The notes under the pieces: model-generated | Seen by the model: only the letters and a program-made list of their open reading frames with translations | The model's database searches: none | What the model was told of the DNA's origin: nothing | Made by a program: the position numbers and the translations under genes | Shown: positions 17,223 through 26,281 of the stretch, piece by piece | Position numbering within the stretch: the first letter of the stretch is position 1 | Layout: each line of letters opens with the position of its first letter | From: [Candidatus Thermochlorobacteriaceae] bacterium GBChlB | Lineage (GTDB): Bacteria > Bacteroidota > Chlorobiia > Chlorobiales > Thermochlorobacteraceae | Direction of reading: 5' to 3' | NCBI GenBank assembly: GCA_000724175.1 | Contig: JPGV01000031.1 | Coordinates: forward strand, 1-64,000 | DNA: 64,000 bases

Positions 17223-17302
17223 GGAAAATGAAAAATTAAAAATGACGGTTATGAATGCTATCAGAGCATTACAACAAGTTTAATTTTTCGTCAATAAACA
17301 AA

Positions 17303-17929
17303 ATGCAATTGGTTGAAACAAACATTGATGTGTTCGGCAATCTGACGCTGGAACGCATTTGGGAAGAGTCGTGGTCAATGCTGGTGGCGGCTGTCAAAGA
17401 CCGCAAAAGCCCGATGCATACGCCCGCGCTGGCGACGGTTGGAGAAGAGGGCGCAAACGTCCGCGTCGTCGTGCTGCGAAACGCAATCCCTAAAGAACGA
17501 CAAATTTGTTGTCATACCGATTTGCGCTCCGGTAAAATTGCGGATGTCAAGCGCAATCCAAGTGTGAGTTGGCTGTTTTACGACGCCGAAAAAAAAATCC
17601 AACTGCGCTTATCGGGCATTGCAACCATTCACACCGACGACGCGCTTGCCGACGCGCGATGGGCAACAACGAAACTTATGAGCCGACGCTGCTATGCCAC
17701 AACGCTCCCGCCCGGCACGCAATCCGACGAACCAACATCGGGCTTGCCAGACTTTCTCGTCGAGCGCAACCCAACTGCTGAAGAAAGCGAAGCGGGACGC
17801 GAGAACTTCGCCGTTGTGCAATGCAAAATTGACCGGCTCGACTGGCTTTACTTGGACAGCAGAGGACATCGCCGTGCAAAGTTCATCTGGAAAAACGATG
17901 CGCTTTCGGCGACATGGATGATTCCCTAA
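17303..17929 (+). CDS. Pyridoxamine 5'-phosphate oxidase-family FMN protein
   Basis: A 208-residue split-barrel flavoprotein. The strands HTPALATVGEEGANVRVVVLR, ICCHTDLRSGKIADV and VSWLFYDAEKKIQLRLSG are the FMN-binding barrel, and the end WLYLDSRGHRRAKFIW matches the C-terminal PNPOx region. The arginine-rich substrate tail of genuine PdxH is not clear, so it is called a family member and not PdxH. The ATG at 17303 is used; 17255 would add 16 residues with no family match. It stands alone between a divergent ABC gene and bchI. Confidence 0.86.
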   Translation: MQLVETNIDVFGNLTLERIWEESWSMLVAAVKDRKSPMHTPALATVGEEGANVRVVVLRNAIPKERQICCHTDLRSGKIADVKRNPSVSWLFYDAEKKIQLRLSGIATIHTDDALADARWATTKLMSRRCYATTLPPGTQSDEPTSGLPDFLVERNPTAEESEAGRENFAVVQCKIDRLDWLYLDSRGHRRAKFIWKNDALSATWMIP

Positions 17930-17991
17930 TCAACTGAAATCTGTAACTTCCGTGTAAGCAACCGTCTTTAAGAAGTCAACTGCTTGTTCAA

Positions 17992-19125
17992 ATGCCAAAA
18001 GCATCTGCCGCTCGAAAAAAAGTCACTCAAAAAAAAATTACGACGTCTGCACCGCTTGCCACCAAAAAGAAAGATGCCGTCTTTCCGTTTACCGCCATTG
18101 TTGGGCAAGACGAAATGAAACTGTGCCTAATGCTCAATGTCGTTGACCCGCGCATCGGCGGTGTCTTGGTCATGGGACATCGCGGCACGGGCAAATCAAC
18201 CACGGTGCGTGCGCTTGCCGATGTGCTGCCGCTCATTGAACGCGCCGAAGGCGACATATACAACCGCACGGTCAAAGAAGTAGAAGAGCAAACAAAACAA
18301 GACGGCACATCGAGAAAACACTCTGACATCAAACACCTAACATCTGAAATTGTCCCTGTTCCTGTCGTCGATTTACCGCTCGGCGCAACCGAAGACCGCG
18401 TCTGCGGCACAATCGATATTGAGCAGGCGTTGACCAAAGGCGCAAAATCATTTGAACCCGGACTGCTCGCCAAAGCCAATCGCGGATTCCTCTATATCGA
18501 TGAAGTGAATTTGCTCGATGACCATTTGGTCGATATTCTGCTTGATGTGGCGGCAAGCGGCGTCAATGTGGTCGAGCGTGAAGGCATCAGTGTCAAGCAT
18601 CCAGCGCGGTTTGTCTTGGTCGGTTCTGGCAATCCTGAAGAAGGTGAGCTGCGTCCGCAGTTGCTCGATCGGTTCGGACTCCACGCCAGAATTACGACAA
18701 TTACCGATGTGAAACTGCGCGTTGAAATTGTCAAGCGACGCCGCGACTTTGACGCCGCGCCCGATGAATTTTTAGAAAAGTGGAAAGACGAACAAACCGC
18801 CTTACGTGAGCGCATCACGGCAGCGAAAAAACTCGCGCCTCGCGTCGAACTGCCCGAAGATATGCTCTCGCTCATTGCGGAACTCTGTATGAACTTAGGC
18901 ATCGATGGGCATCGCGGCGAACTAACCGTCTCGCGGGCAGCAGCAGCATTTGCTGCCTTGCACAATCGAGAAGTGGTAACGCTCGACGATGTCAAATCGG
19001 TGGTCAATCCTGCACTTCGGCATCGCTTGCGACGCGACCCGCTTGAAACGATTGACGCGGGCGAAAAAGTCGAGCGCGAGTTGCAGAAAATTCTCTCTGC
19101 ACAATACAGCGAGCCAGTGTTATGA
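17992..19125 (+). CDS. bchI: Magnesium chelatase AAA+ subunit I
   Basis: ATPase subunit that drives insertion of Mg into protoporphyrin IX, the first committed step of bacteriochlorophyll synthesis. Walker A is GHRGTGKST (about residues 57-65), Walker B is LYIDEVNLLDDH, and sensor motifs follow in LVGSGNPEEGELRPQLLDRFG. A basic 25-residue N-terminal extension precedes the family start FPFTAIVGQDE. Its stop overlaps the bchD start (ATGA), so the two are translationally coupled, as expected for partners in one complex. It is the strongest evidence in the window for a phototroph. Confidence 0.97.
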   Translation: MPKASAARKKVTQKKITTSAPLATKKKDAVFPFTAIVGQDEMKLCLMLNVVDPRIGGVLVMGHRGTGKSTTVRALADVLPLIERAEGDIYNRTVKEVEEQTKQDGTSRKHSDIKHLTSEIVPVPVVDLPLGATEDRVCGTIDIEQALTKGAKSFEPGLLAKANRGFLYIDEVNLLDDHLVDILLDVAASGVNVVEREGISVKHPARFVLVGSGNPEEGELRPQLLDRFGLHARITTITDVKLRVEIVKRRRDFDAAPDEFLEKWKDEQTALRERITAAKKLAPRVELPEDMLSLIAELCMNLGIDGHRGELTVSRAAAAFAALHNREVVTLDDVKSVVNPALRHRLRRDPLETIDAGEKVERELQKILSAQYSEPVL

Positions 19126-20942
19126 ACCAGCGCGGGTTGTCGTTTGCCGATGTGGTCGGAATGGACTTGGCGAAACGCGCCTTGCTGTTGCTCGCTGTCG
19201 ACCCGTTGCTTGGCGGCGTAGTCATTCCAGCGTCGGTCGGTTCAGGGAAGTCGACGCTGGCGCGGGCGTTTGCCAACATCTTACCTGATGACACGCCGTT
19301 TGTTGAACTCCCTGTCAATGCTACCGAAGACCGTCTCATCGGCGGACTCGACCTTGAAGTGGCACTCTCGACTGGAAAGCGCGTGATTGAAAAAGGCTTG
19401 CTGGCGCGGGCGCACGGCGGCGTGCTTTACGTCGATTCGCTGAATCTTTTAGACGCGGGCGTGTCATCGTTGCTGATGGATACGCTGTCGCGCGGCGCAG
19501 TTGTGATTGAACGCGAAGGCTTAAGCGACATTCACCCAGCCGCGTTTATGCTCGTTGCCACCTACGACCAAACCGACGGCGAAGTAAGCATGGAACTCTT
19601 AGACCGCATCGGCGTCATTGTGCCGTTTGTTGCGCAAAACGATGCAGAGACACGCGCTGAAGTGGTGCGCCGCATTGTTCAAAAAAAACGCGCCGAAGAA
19701 AGCGGCGACGAAAACGACCTTTTGCGCGGACTCATTTTAGCGGCACGCCAGTTACTTCCTAACGTGATAATTTACGACGAGCAACTCGACGCATTAGCGC
19801 AAACCGCATTAGAATTGGGCATTGAGGGCAATCGAGTCGATGTGTTTGCCGCGCGAGCTGCAATCGCCAATGCGGCGCTCGATGGTCGCAGCGACGTGCA
19901 AGAGCAAGATTTAAAACTTGCCGCAAAGCTCGTCCTAATGCCGCGTGCCACGCGCTTGCCCGAAGACGATGTGCCGCCAGAGGAGCCGCCCGAACAACAA
20001 CTGCCCAAAGAGGAACCGAAAAATCAAGCAGAAAACAGCGACTCAGAAGAGCCGCCTGATGACAAGCCGGAGAAAACGCCCGAAGAATTGCAAGAACTCT
20101 TGATGGAATCGATCGAGAGCGAACTGCCAAAAAATATACTCGCGATGCCGTTTATGCAGCAGCGAAAAGCTAAAGCGGGCAAGCGCAGCGCGTCGGAAAA
20201 CTCGAAGCGCGGACGATACGTGCGCTCGCAACCGGGCGACCTGCGAAATGGAAAACTGGCGTTAGTCCCGACGCTCATGGCGGCAGCGCCGTGGCAAAAA
20301 GCGCGAAAGCACGCGCGCGCAACCGACGCCAAAGTCGTGATGACCAAAGACGACATCCGCGTCAAACGCTTTCGGGATAAGTCAGGAACGCTGTTTGTTT
20401 TTATCGTGGATTCGTCAGGGTCAATGGCGCTGAACCGAATGCGTCAGGCGAAGGGCGCAGTTGCACAGCTGTTGCAAAACGCCTATGTGCATCGAGACCA
20501 AGTCGCACTGATTGCATTTCGCGGAAAAAAATCGGAGTTGCTGTTGCCGCCGTCTCAGAGCGTCGAACGTGCCAAGCGCGCGTTAGATGTGCTGCCAACA
20601 GGCGGCGGCACACCGCTTGCCTCCGCGTTGATGTTGGCGTATCAAACGGTAATACAAGTCCGCAGCAAAGGCATGAAGCAAGCTACACTCGTTTTACTCA
20701 CCGATGGGCGCGCGAACACTGCGCTCGATGCCTCGCAGACCGACAAGCAGAAAATTGCAAAAGAGTTGCAAGACCTGTCAGCGATGATTCGTGCCGAAGC
20801 CATCTCGAGCGTGGTGATTGATACGCAGGTGAATTTCGTCTCGCGCGGCGAAGCGGAAAAATTGGCCGCGATGCTTGATGGAAAATACATCTACCTGCCC
20901 AACGCCCGCGCCGAACATATTGCTGCGGCGGTCTCGGCATAA
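19122..20942 (+). CDS. bchD: Magnesium chelatase subunit D
   Basis: A 606-residue AAA+/VWA protein that forms the platform complex with BchI. The N-terminal AAA+ domain keeps the GSGKST P loop although the first glycine of the classic motif is replaced; the Walker B region reads VLYVDSLNLL, lacking the usual catalytic glutamate. A proline/glutamate-rich linker (about residues 285-330) leads to a VWA domain with the MIDAS motif VDSSGSMA (about 428) and LLTDGRANTA. The bchH subunit is not adjacent. The stop is two bases from that of the convergent sugar transferase. Confidence 0.97.
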   Translation: MNQRGLSFADVVGMDLAKRALLLLAVDPLLGGVVIPASVGSGKSTLARAFANILPDDTPFVELPVNATEDRLIGGLDLEVALSTGKRVIEKGLLARAHGGVLYVDSLNLLDAGVSSLLMDTLSRGAVVIEREGLSDIHPAAFMLVATYDQTDGEVSMELLDRIGVIVPFVAQNDAETRAEVVRRIVQKKRAEESGDENDLLRGLILAARQLLPNVIIYDEQLDALAQTALELGIEGNRVDVFAARAAIANAALDGRSDVQEQDLKLAAKLVLMPRATRLPEDDVPPEEPPEQQLPKEEPKNQAENSDSEEPPDDKPEKTPEELQELLMESIESELPKNILAMPFMQQRKAKAGKRSASENSKRGRYVRSQPGDLRNGKLALVPTLMAAAPWQKARKHARATDAKVVMTKDDIRVKRFRDKSGTLFVFIVDSSGSMALNRMRQAKGAVAQLLQNAYVHRDQVALIAFRGKKSELLLPPSQSVERAKRALDVLPTGGGTPLASALMLAYQTVIQVRSKGMKQATLVLLTDGRANTALDASQTDKQKIAKELQDLSAMIRAEAISSVVIDTQVNFVSRGEAEKLAAMLDGKYIYLPNARAEHIAAAVSA

Positions 20943-20944
20943 CG

Positions 20945-22360
20945 CTATTGCCCGCGTCCAGTAAGCATGACATACACTGTGGCAAGCAGGATTTTAAAGT
21001 CCATGGTTAAACTCATGTTCTCAATGTAGAACAAATCGTATTTCATGCGCTCGAGCATTTCCTCAATGCTGGCGGCATAGCCGAACTTGACTTGTCCCCA
21101 ACTCGTAATGCCCGGACGAACTCGATGCAATCGCGCGTAGTGTGGCGCATGTTCAAGAAGTTGCTTGACGAAATACGGGCGCTCCGGTCGCGGTCCGACG
21201 ATAGACATATCGCCCACAAGCACATTCCAAAATTGGGGAAACTCATCGAGCCGATATTTGCGGAGAAAATTTCCAAACGGTGTAATTCGCTCGTCGTTTT
21301 TCTGTGTCAGCATTGGCGTCGAGCCTTCGGCGTTGGCGCGCATTGAGCGAAATTTAAAAATCGTAAACTCGCGCCCATGCCTGCCAACGCGAACTTGCAT
21401 GTAGAGCGGCGAGGCTTTTGTGTCGAGCCAAACGAAAAAGCCGAGCACAAGGAAAAATGGCAGCCCAAAAATCAAAACGGTGAGCGACGCGGCAATGTCG
21501 AAAAGGCGTTTCAGATTTTCTTCAAACGGCGAGAGCAGCGCAGGGGTCAGTTCAACAAGCGGTGTGCCGTAGATTTGCGTGGTGCGTGCGGCGCCTGAAA
21601 CAATGTCATACATATTGGGCAACATTTTCACGCTCACATTTTGACCTTCGCACTTGCCAATGATGCGCAGTAGGTCATCGTGCCGCGCCGTCTGAACAGC
21701 GAGAATCACGTCGTTAATTTGGGCTTCACTAAGGACGCGCTCGAGCTGGTCAATTGTGCCAAGCGAGAGCGGATGCGGTTCCGCAGGCGGTTCAGAACAT
21801 TCATAAAGAAAGCCTTTCACGTCCATTCCGAGAGCGCGGTGCGATGAGATGTCTTTGGCAAGCGCGTCGGCGCGTTTACCCGTGCCGATAATGAGCGCAT
21901 TGCGTCGACCGAGTCCTTGTTCGAGCAACCGACGCTGGTAACTGCGCTGCGCGGCGCGCCCAAGCGGGACAATAAGCGAGAGTGTCGTCCAATACATTGC
22001 TGCGCCGAATCGAGACGAATACTCGCGCGAGACCTCCGTTGTTTGTTCCTCAATCAAATCATCGGCGAAAATGAGCACAAAAAGCACAATTGTTCCAAGT
22101 GAGATGGCTTTGATAATCGTGATGCCCTCTTCGAAGCGCGAGCCGAATGTCCAATCGCGGTAAAGCCCAAACAGCCAAAAAAGCAGCATCCAACATATCG
22201 TTAGGGTAAGCATCGGCGCGACAAGCATAGACGCCTGCTCCGTGAAGGCGGCAAACGAGACCGACTCTCGGAATTTATAGTAAAACGCAAAGCTGATGCT
22301 AAGTGTGAAGAAATCTATCAGAAGCGTCAGCAGCCGTTGTTTAGCGGCGTAAGTGAACAT
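20945..22360 (-). CDS. Exopolysaccharide-initiating undecaprenyl-phosphate sugar phosphotransferase
   Basis: A 471-residue polyisoprenyl-phosphate hexose-1-phosphate transferase (WbaP/WcaJ type), which loads the first sugar of the repeat unit on the lipid carrier. Four N-terminal hydrophobic helices are followed by a nucleotide-binding-like domain (about 140-260, IIGTGKRADALAKDI) and a C-terminal bacterial sugar transferase domain with KRLFDIAASL, IFKFRSMR, LRKYRLDEFPQFWNVL and the diagnostic GDMSIVGPRPERP. ATG 22360 is used; a TTG at 22402 would add 14 residues. It is the last gene of the polysaccharide operon and probably has its own promoter. Confidence 0.94.
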   Translation of the reverse strand: MFTYAAKQRLLTLLIDFFTLSISFAFYYKFRESVSFAAFTEQASMLVAPMLTLTICWMLLFWLFGLYRDWTFGSRFEEGITIIKAISLGTIVLFVLIFADDLIEEQTTEVSREYSSRFGAAMYWTTLSLIVPLGRAAQRSYQRRLLEQGLGRRNALIIGTGKRADALAKDISSHRALGMDVKGFLYECSEPPAEPHPLSLGTIDQLERVLSEAQINDVILAVQTARHDDLLRIIGKCEGQNVSVKMLPNMYDIVSGAARTTQIYGTPLVELTPALLSPFEENLKRLFDIAASLTVLIFGLPFFLVLGFFVWLDTKASPLYMQVRVGRHGREFTIFKFRSMRANAEGSTPMLTQKNDERITPFGNFLRKYRLDEFPQFWNVLVGDMSIVGPRPERPYFVKQLLEHAPHYARLHRVRPGITSWGQVKFGYAASIEEMLERMKYDLFYIENMSLTMDFKILLATVYVMLTGRGQ

Positions 22361-22385
22361 AACTCTTTGGGTAATGCATAAGTCG

Positions 22386-22393
22386 TAAAGATA
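22386..22393 (-). promoter_or_regulatory. Candidate -10 element of the sugar transferase
   Basis: On the minus strand TATCTTTA lies 26 bases before the sugar transferase start, matching the TAnnTTT pattern found upstream of several other genes here. No clear upstream partner was found, so this is a suggestion only. Confidence 0.3.
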
Positions 22394-22419
22394 CGCGCTC
22401 AATAGGAGAAATTCACGCC

Positions 22420-24138
22420 CTAATACTCGACCGAGACGCGCAGAAACCCAAAGCTATATGGCGTATTGATGTTTCGCGCCACATCGCGCTCGACTTGATA
22501 GCTGTAGCGCAGTTCGAGAATATAATTTTTGAGCGGCTCGTAACGCACGCTTGCGCCGAAAGCAAGTGTGTTAAATCGCTCGCCGTCCAGAAAGGGCGCC
22601 GCAAGTGCGTCCCGTTCCGGAAGCCATGTTAAGGTAATATCGCTGCCGACGTTGCGAACCAAGTTTCCTTGTGCATCGACGATGTTGCGTCCGCTTCTGA
22701 TGCTGCGAAACTCAAGCTGAAATCGAAGCCAATCGCTTGCATTGTATCCCGCTCGCACGTAAAGTTCGTCGGAGTTCGCGCCAATCGGATGGCCAACGGG
22801 AATGCTGTAAGCGGTGAAGGCATTGCGCGGATTGAAATGCGAATACACATACGGGCGAATGTAAGTGTATTCCATCGCCAGCGAGAGATTTTGCAGCCAA
22901 AACGCCTCATACCAATATGCGCCAAGTTGAAACGCATATTTATTGGTGGCGGCTTCCTCTGGCGAGAAAAATTGAAAATTAATGGCTTCGTCCATTAAAA
23001 ACATTCCCTGTAATTCAAAATTCTTAAGAAAATTTGTTTGCATATCGACGAAAATAAGAGAGTTGTCGCGGTCTTGTCCGACGGATTGCTCGACGAATTT
23101 ATAGAAAACAATCGGCGTCAGGTAGGCAATTTCCAAGCCTCTGCCTGAATAGATCATAATATCGCCGAAGGACGCGGAAAACCAATTCGGCACGGAAATT
23201 TTAAGTTTGTGCATCGCAAAAAATTTCGAATATCGGTCATCGCGGTTCGGGCTGAAATCGCCGACGGTCGAGAAATGATACTGGGAATAATGAAAAATGC
23301 CGTAGTTCGCATTGAGTTTAATAAAATCCATCACGGGACCGTTGCCCGAAACAAGCAGTCGATTGCCATAGCCGAAGCCGTAGCGAACTGGCTCGCGCCC
23401 GATTTGAAAAGCAATATCGAAATCCGTAACGGGTTCGGCGTAGAACCGCACATAGCCTTCGGAGAGTGTGTAGTTAGGAAATTCGTTGGGCAGTAAATTT
23501 CCTGAGCCTTTGAAGTTTGTCTCGAGGTCGGGACGCACGCGCCGCGCCAATGTTTGATTGCCCGGGTTGATGCCCTGCGCAAAGTACAGCATATAGGAAA
23601 GATGTCCGAAAAGCGTGCCGCGAAATCGAAATGCGGCGTCATAGACATAAGCCGTCGTGTTTGGCTTCGGGTCGAGCTGATTGGCGGTAATCGCGTTTAA
23701 TAGAACTTCGATAAAGACAGTTGTGCTGTCGCGTTTGTAATAAAAAAAGTTTTTCTCTTTATCCGATAACACATCGGCGGCGCGGTCGCTGAATGGCGTA
23801 AGATGGCTAATTAAATTTGTGAACGTCGTATCGTTCATATAGGCTTCGTCAAACGAAATCTGAAATCGGCGTAATAATTTTTTTTCCGTGTCGCTTAATT
23901 GGTCTTGTTTGGCGTCGGTTTCGCGCAGTAGTCGCATAATTTCATGTCGGGAAAGCGGCAGATTATCGTCGTGAAAAAACGATGTGATTTTCTTAACACG
24001 CATATCTTTGAGAAATTCATAGACGGTCGTCGCGTGAAAATCGGAATTAAGGGGGATGTTTTCCTCCTGTGCAGCAGCGGAATTAATAAAAAGCAAGAAA
24101 AATAAAAGCAGTATAAAAATGTTGAAGATGTGGCGCAT
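22420..24138 (-). CDS. Capsule assembly Wzi-like outer-membrane protein
   Basis: A 572-residue predicted outer-membrane beta-barrel. A signal peptide (FILLLFFLLFINSAAAQ) is followed by an alpha-helical stretch and then many alternating strands with aromatic girdles such as GYVRFYAEPVTDFDIAFQIG and QPVRYGFGYGNRLL-like segments, ending in VSVEY with a C-terminal aromatic residue. The pattern and position fit the Wzi family, lectin-like barrels that hold capsule on the cell surface. It sits between glycosyltransferase and initiating transferase genes. Seven bp separate it from the upstream glycosyltransferase stop region. Confidence 0.85.
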   Translation of the reverse strand: MRHIFNIFILLLFFLLFINSAAAQEENIPLNSDFHATTVYEFLKDMRVKKITSFFHDDNLPLSRHEIMRLLRETDAKQDQLSDTEKKLLRRFQISFDEAYMNDTTFTNLISHLTPFSDRAADVLSDKEKNFFYYKRDSTTVFIEVLLNAITANQLDPKPNTTAYVYDAAFRFRGTLFGHLSYMLYFAQGINPGNQTLARRVRPDLETNFKGSGNLLPNEFPNYTLSEGYVRFYAEPVTDFDIAFQIGREPVRYGFGYGNRLLVSGNGPVMDFIKLNANYGIFHYSQYHFSTVGDFSPNRDDRYSKFFAMHKLKISVPNWFSASFGDIMIYSGRGLEIAYLTPIVFYKFVEQSVGQDRDNSLIFVDMQTNFLKNFELQGMFLMDEAINFQFFSPEEAATNKYAFQLGAYWYEAFWLQNLSLAMEYTYIRPYVYSHFNPRNAFTAYSIPVGHPIGANSDELYVRAGYNASDWLRFQLEFRSIRSGRNIVDAQGNLVRNVGSDITLTWLPERDALAAPFLDGERFNTLAFGASVRYEPLKNYILELRYSYQVERDVARNINTPYSFGFLRVSVEY

Positions 24139-24144
24139 AGCATA

Positions 24145-25350
24145 TTAAGTGAGTGATGACGACGCAATCGCTGAGCGATAAACTTGTTCGGTTAAACGAA
24201 ACGTCTCATCGATGGTGAAATCAGGATACGATTTTGAGCGCGAAACTTCTCCCATCTTCCGACATAAGTCGGGAGACGACGCTAATAACATAATTTTTTC
24301 AGCAAGCGTATCGATTGTGCGTTCAGTTAAAGGAGACGCATCAATCAGGAATCCGTTTTCGCCGTCTTTAACAACTTCCCATGCGCCGTCGAGGTCAAAT
24401 GAAACAATAGGTTTGCCGAGCGCCATGCCTTCTTGGATGACCCGCGCTAACCCTTCATGGAGCGACGTTTGCGCTAAGATGTCGGAAACGAAGAGTAATT
24501 CGGCGACCTCCAATAAGTCGAGCCGTCCTGTTAAAATCACCGAATGCTCCAAATGTAATTTAGAAACAAGTGCTGTGATGTCAGGAAGGTAATCGCCGCT
24601 TCCAACGATTAAGAATTTCACATTTGGCAAATGCGCAGAAACTTTAGATGCTGCTTGAATTAAAAACTGCTGCCCTTTAAGTTTTGTAATGCGAGAAATT
24701 TTAATGACGAGAAAATCATGTTCTGAAAACCCGAATCGCTCGGCATATTTTCTTTTAATTTCTTTGAAATCCCATGACCGATTAAAAAAATATTCGTGAA
24801 TGCCGCTCCGTATAAGAAAATAATCTTCTGGTTTGCCAATGCCTTTATTTAAATGTGCGTTAATCATCGTTTGAGAAACGCTGAGAAATTTGGAGGTAAC
24901 TCGTGCGGCGGCTTTTTCCAAGGCAATAAACAGCGTCCGTAAAATACGCGGTTGATGCGGCGTGAACGACAGTAAGTGCAGCGTGTGAAAAATAATCGGC
25001 ACGCCTGCAAGCGCTGCCGCAAAGCGTCCTAAAATGCCTGCTTTTGCCGTATGCGTATGCACAATGTCAAATTTTTCTCGAGTAATAAATTCGTAAAGTG
25101 TTAGAAACGCCTTCAAATCATTAAGCGGGTTGACCTCTTTGACAAGCGTGTCAATCACGGTAACTTTCACATTCGCTGCCGCTGCTTCCCTGAACAGGTC
25201 TCCTTCCGATGCAATGTTATACCCAGTAACAATATGCACGTCAAAGCCTTTTTCCTGCAAGCTGCGCGCAAGCCATAATACTCCCTGTGTCGCGCCGCCA
25301 ACGCTGAATACCGTGATGATTTGTAAAATTTTTAATCTGCGCGAAGGCAT
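24145..25350 (-). CDS. Glycosyltransferase family 4
   Basis: A 401-residue GT-B fold retaining glycosyltransferase. N-terminal Rossmann features are IITVFSVGGATQGVLWLA and IVHTHTAKAGILGRFAAAL; the nucleotide-sugar site is in the C-terminal half, with FLIVGSGDYLPDI and the E-x7-E motif in EGLARVIQEGMALGKPIV. ATG 25350 is used; a GTG sits directly before it. The start is four bases from the stop of the next gene (25354), consistent with operon translation. Sugar donor and acceptor cannot be told. Confidence 0.93.
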   Translation of the reverse strand: MPSRRLKILQIITVFSVGGATQGVLWLARSLQEKGFDVHIVTGYNIASEGDLFREAAAANVKVTVIDTLVKEVNPLNDLKAFLTLYEFITREKFDIVHTHTAKAGILGRFAAALAGVPIIFHTLHLLSFTPHQPRILRTLFIALEKAAARVTSKFLSVSQTMINAHLNKGIGKPEDYFLIRSGIHEYFFNRSWDFKEIKRKYAERFGFSEHDFLVIKISRITKLKGQQFLIQAASKVSAHLPNVKFLIVGSGDYLPDITALVSKLHLEHSVILTGRLDLLEVAELLFVSDILAQTSLHEGLARVIQEGMALGKPIVSFDLDGAWEVVKDGENGFLIDASPLTERTIDTLAEKIMLLASSPDLCRKMGEVSRSKSYPDFTIDETFRLTEQVYRSAIASSSLT

Positions 25351-25353
25351 CAC

Positions 25354-26268
25354 TTAGTAGCGATTAAAAATGATGAGAAATTTTAGCAATAGGGCTTCAA
25401 GATACGAACTCCGCTTAACATTGTTCGATAGCGCGTAGCGGAGGCGAGAAAGAAAACTGCGCTTCGACTGAATAAATAAATTGAGCGTCTTTAAATCGTC
25501 CGATGAAAGCACATCGGCATAGAGCCGACTTAATTCTCTCGCCTGTCGATGCGCATAGAAAATCGGCAAATTCTGCGATGTGAAACGGGCAATTTTTTTG
25601 CCAAATCGGTGAAGCGGCGACGAGCCGTATCCGACAGCATTAGCGGCGTGTTGGCGGTATTTCACTGTAACGGTATCGTCATAAATCAACTTGCCAAGCG
25701 CTGAAATAACCAAATACGACCACCAATCATGCATAATTACATGCTCCGGCAAACGCGAAAGCACCAATGCCCGCGCAGCACGATTCAGAACAACCGTGCA
25801 GCCCGTCGCCACATTTTGAACAAGCGCATTTTGAAAGCCAATGTATCGAAACGGCGGCGGATAGCCCAAATGATTGAGCTGTTCATCAACGAGTTCAAAG
25901 TTTGAAAAATAGAGCGCGGGCGTTTGCGCATCAATCTCTGAAAGCGCGGACGCGGCACGCGAGAGCTTGTTGGCCAACCACACATCGTCTTGGTCGCAAA
26001 ATGCAAAGTAAGCCGGCTCGTCGCCCGCCGCGTCAAGCAACCGAAAAAAACTTTGTGCCACGCCAAGATTGTCGCCGCGAACAACGTTGATATTTTTGTA
26101 GCGGTCGGTGTATCGGTCGAGAATCAGGTGCGTTGAATCGGTCGAGCCGTCGTCCCGAATCTCAATACGAACATCGGCATAGTCTTGCGCAAGCAGGCTG
26201 TCTAACTGTTCGGCAAGATATTTTTCGCCGTTGTAAGTCGAGAGCAGAACAACAAAAGTTGCAGGCAT
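25354..26268 (-). CDS. Glycosyltransferase family 2 (rhamnosyltransferase-like)
   Basis: A 304-residue inverting GT-A transferase. The N terminus MPATFVVLLSTYNGEKYLAEQ is the classic GT2 opening, with the DxD region in FAFCDQDDVWLANKL. ATG 26268 is preferred because it begins at this family start and lies 13 bases after the stop of the upstream gene, while the longer reading to 26379 overlaps it. The C-terminal helix may be membrane-associated. It resembles rhamnosyltransferases that build surface polysaccharide, but donor specificity is not proven. Confidence 0.92.
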   Translation of the reverse strand: MPATFVVLLSTYNGEKYLAEQLDSLLAQDYADVRIEIRDDGSTDSTHLILDRYTDRYKNINVVRGDNLGVAQSFFRLLDAAGDEPAYFAFCDQDDVWLANKLSRAASALSEIDAQTPALYFSNFELVDEQLNHLGYPPPFRYIGFQNALVQNVATGCTVVLNRAARALVLSRLPEHVIMHDWWSYLVISALGKLIYDDTVTVKYRQHAANAVGYGSSPLHRFGKKIARFTSQNLPIFYAHRQARELSRLYADVLSSDDLKTLNLFIQSKRSFLSRLRYALSNNVKRSSYLEALLLKFLIIFNRY

Positions 26269-26281
26269 AGCAAAGACGGTT

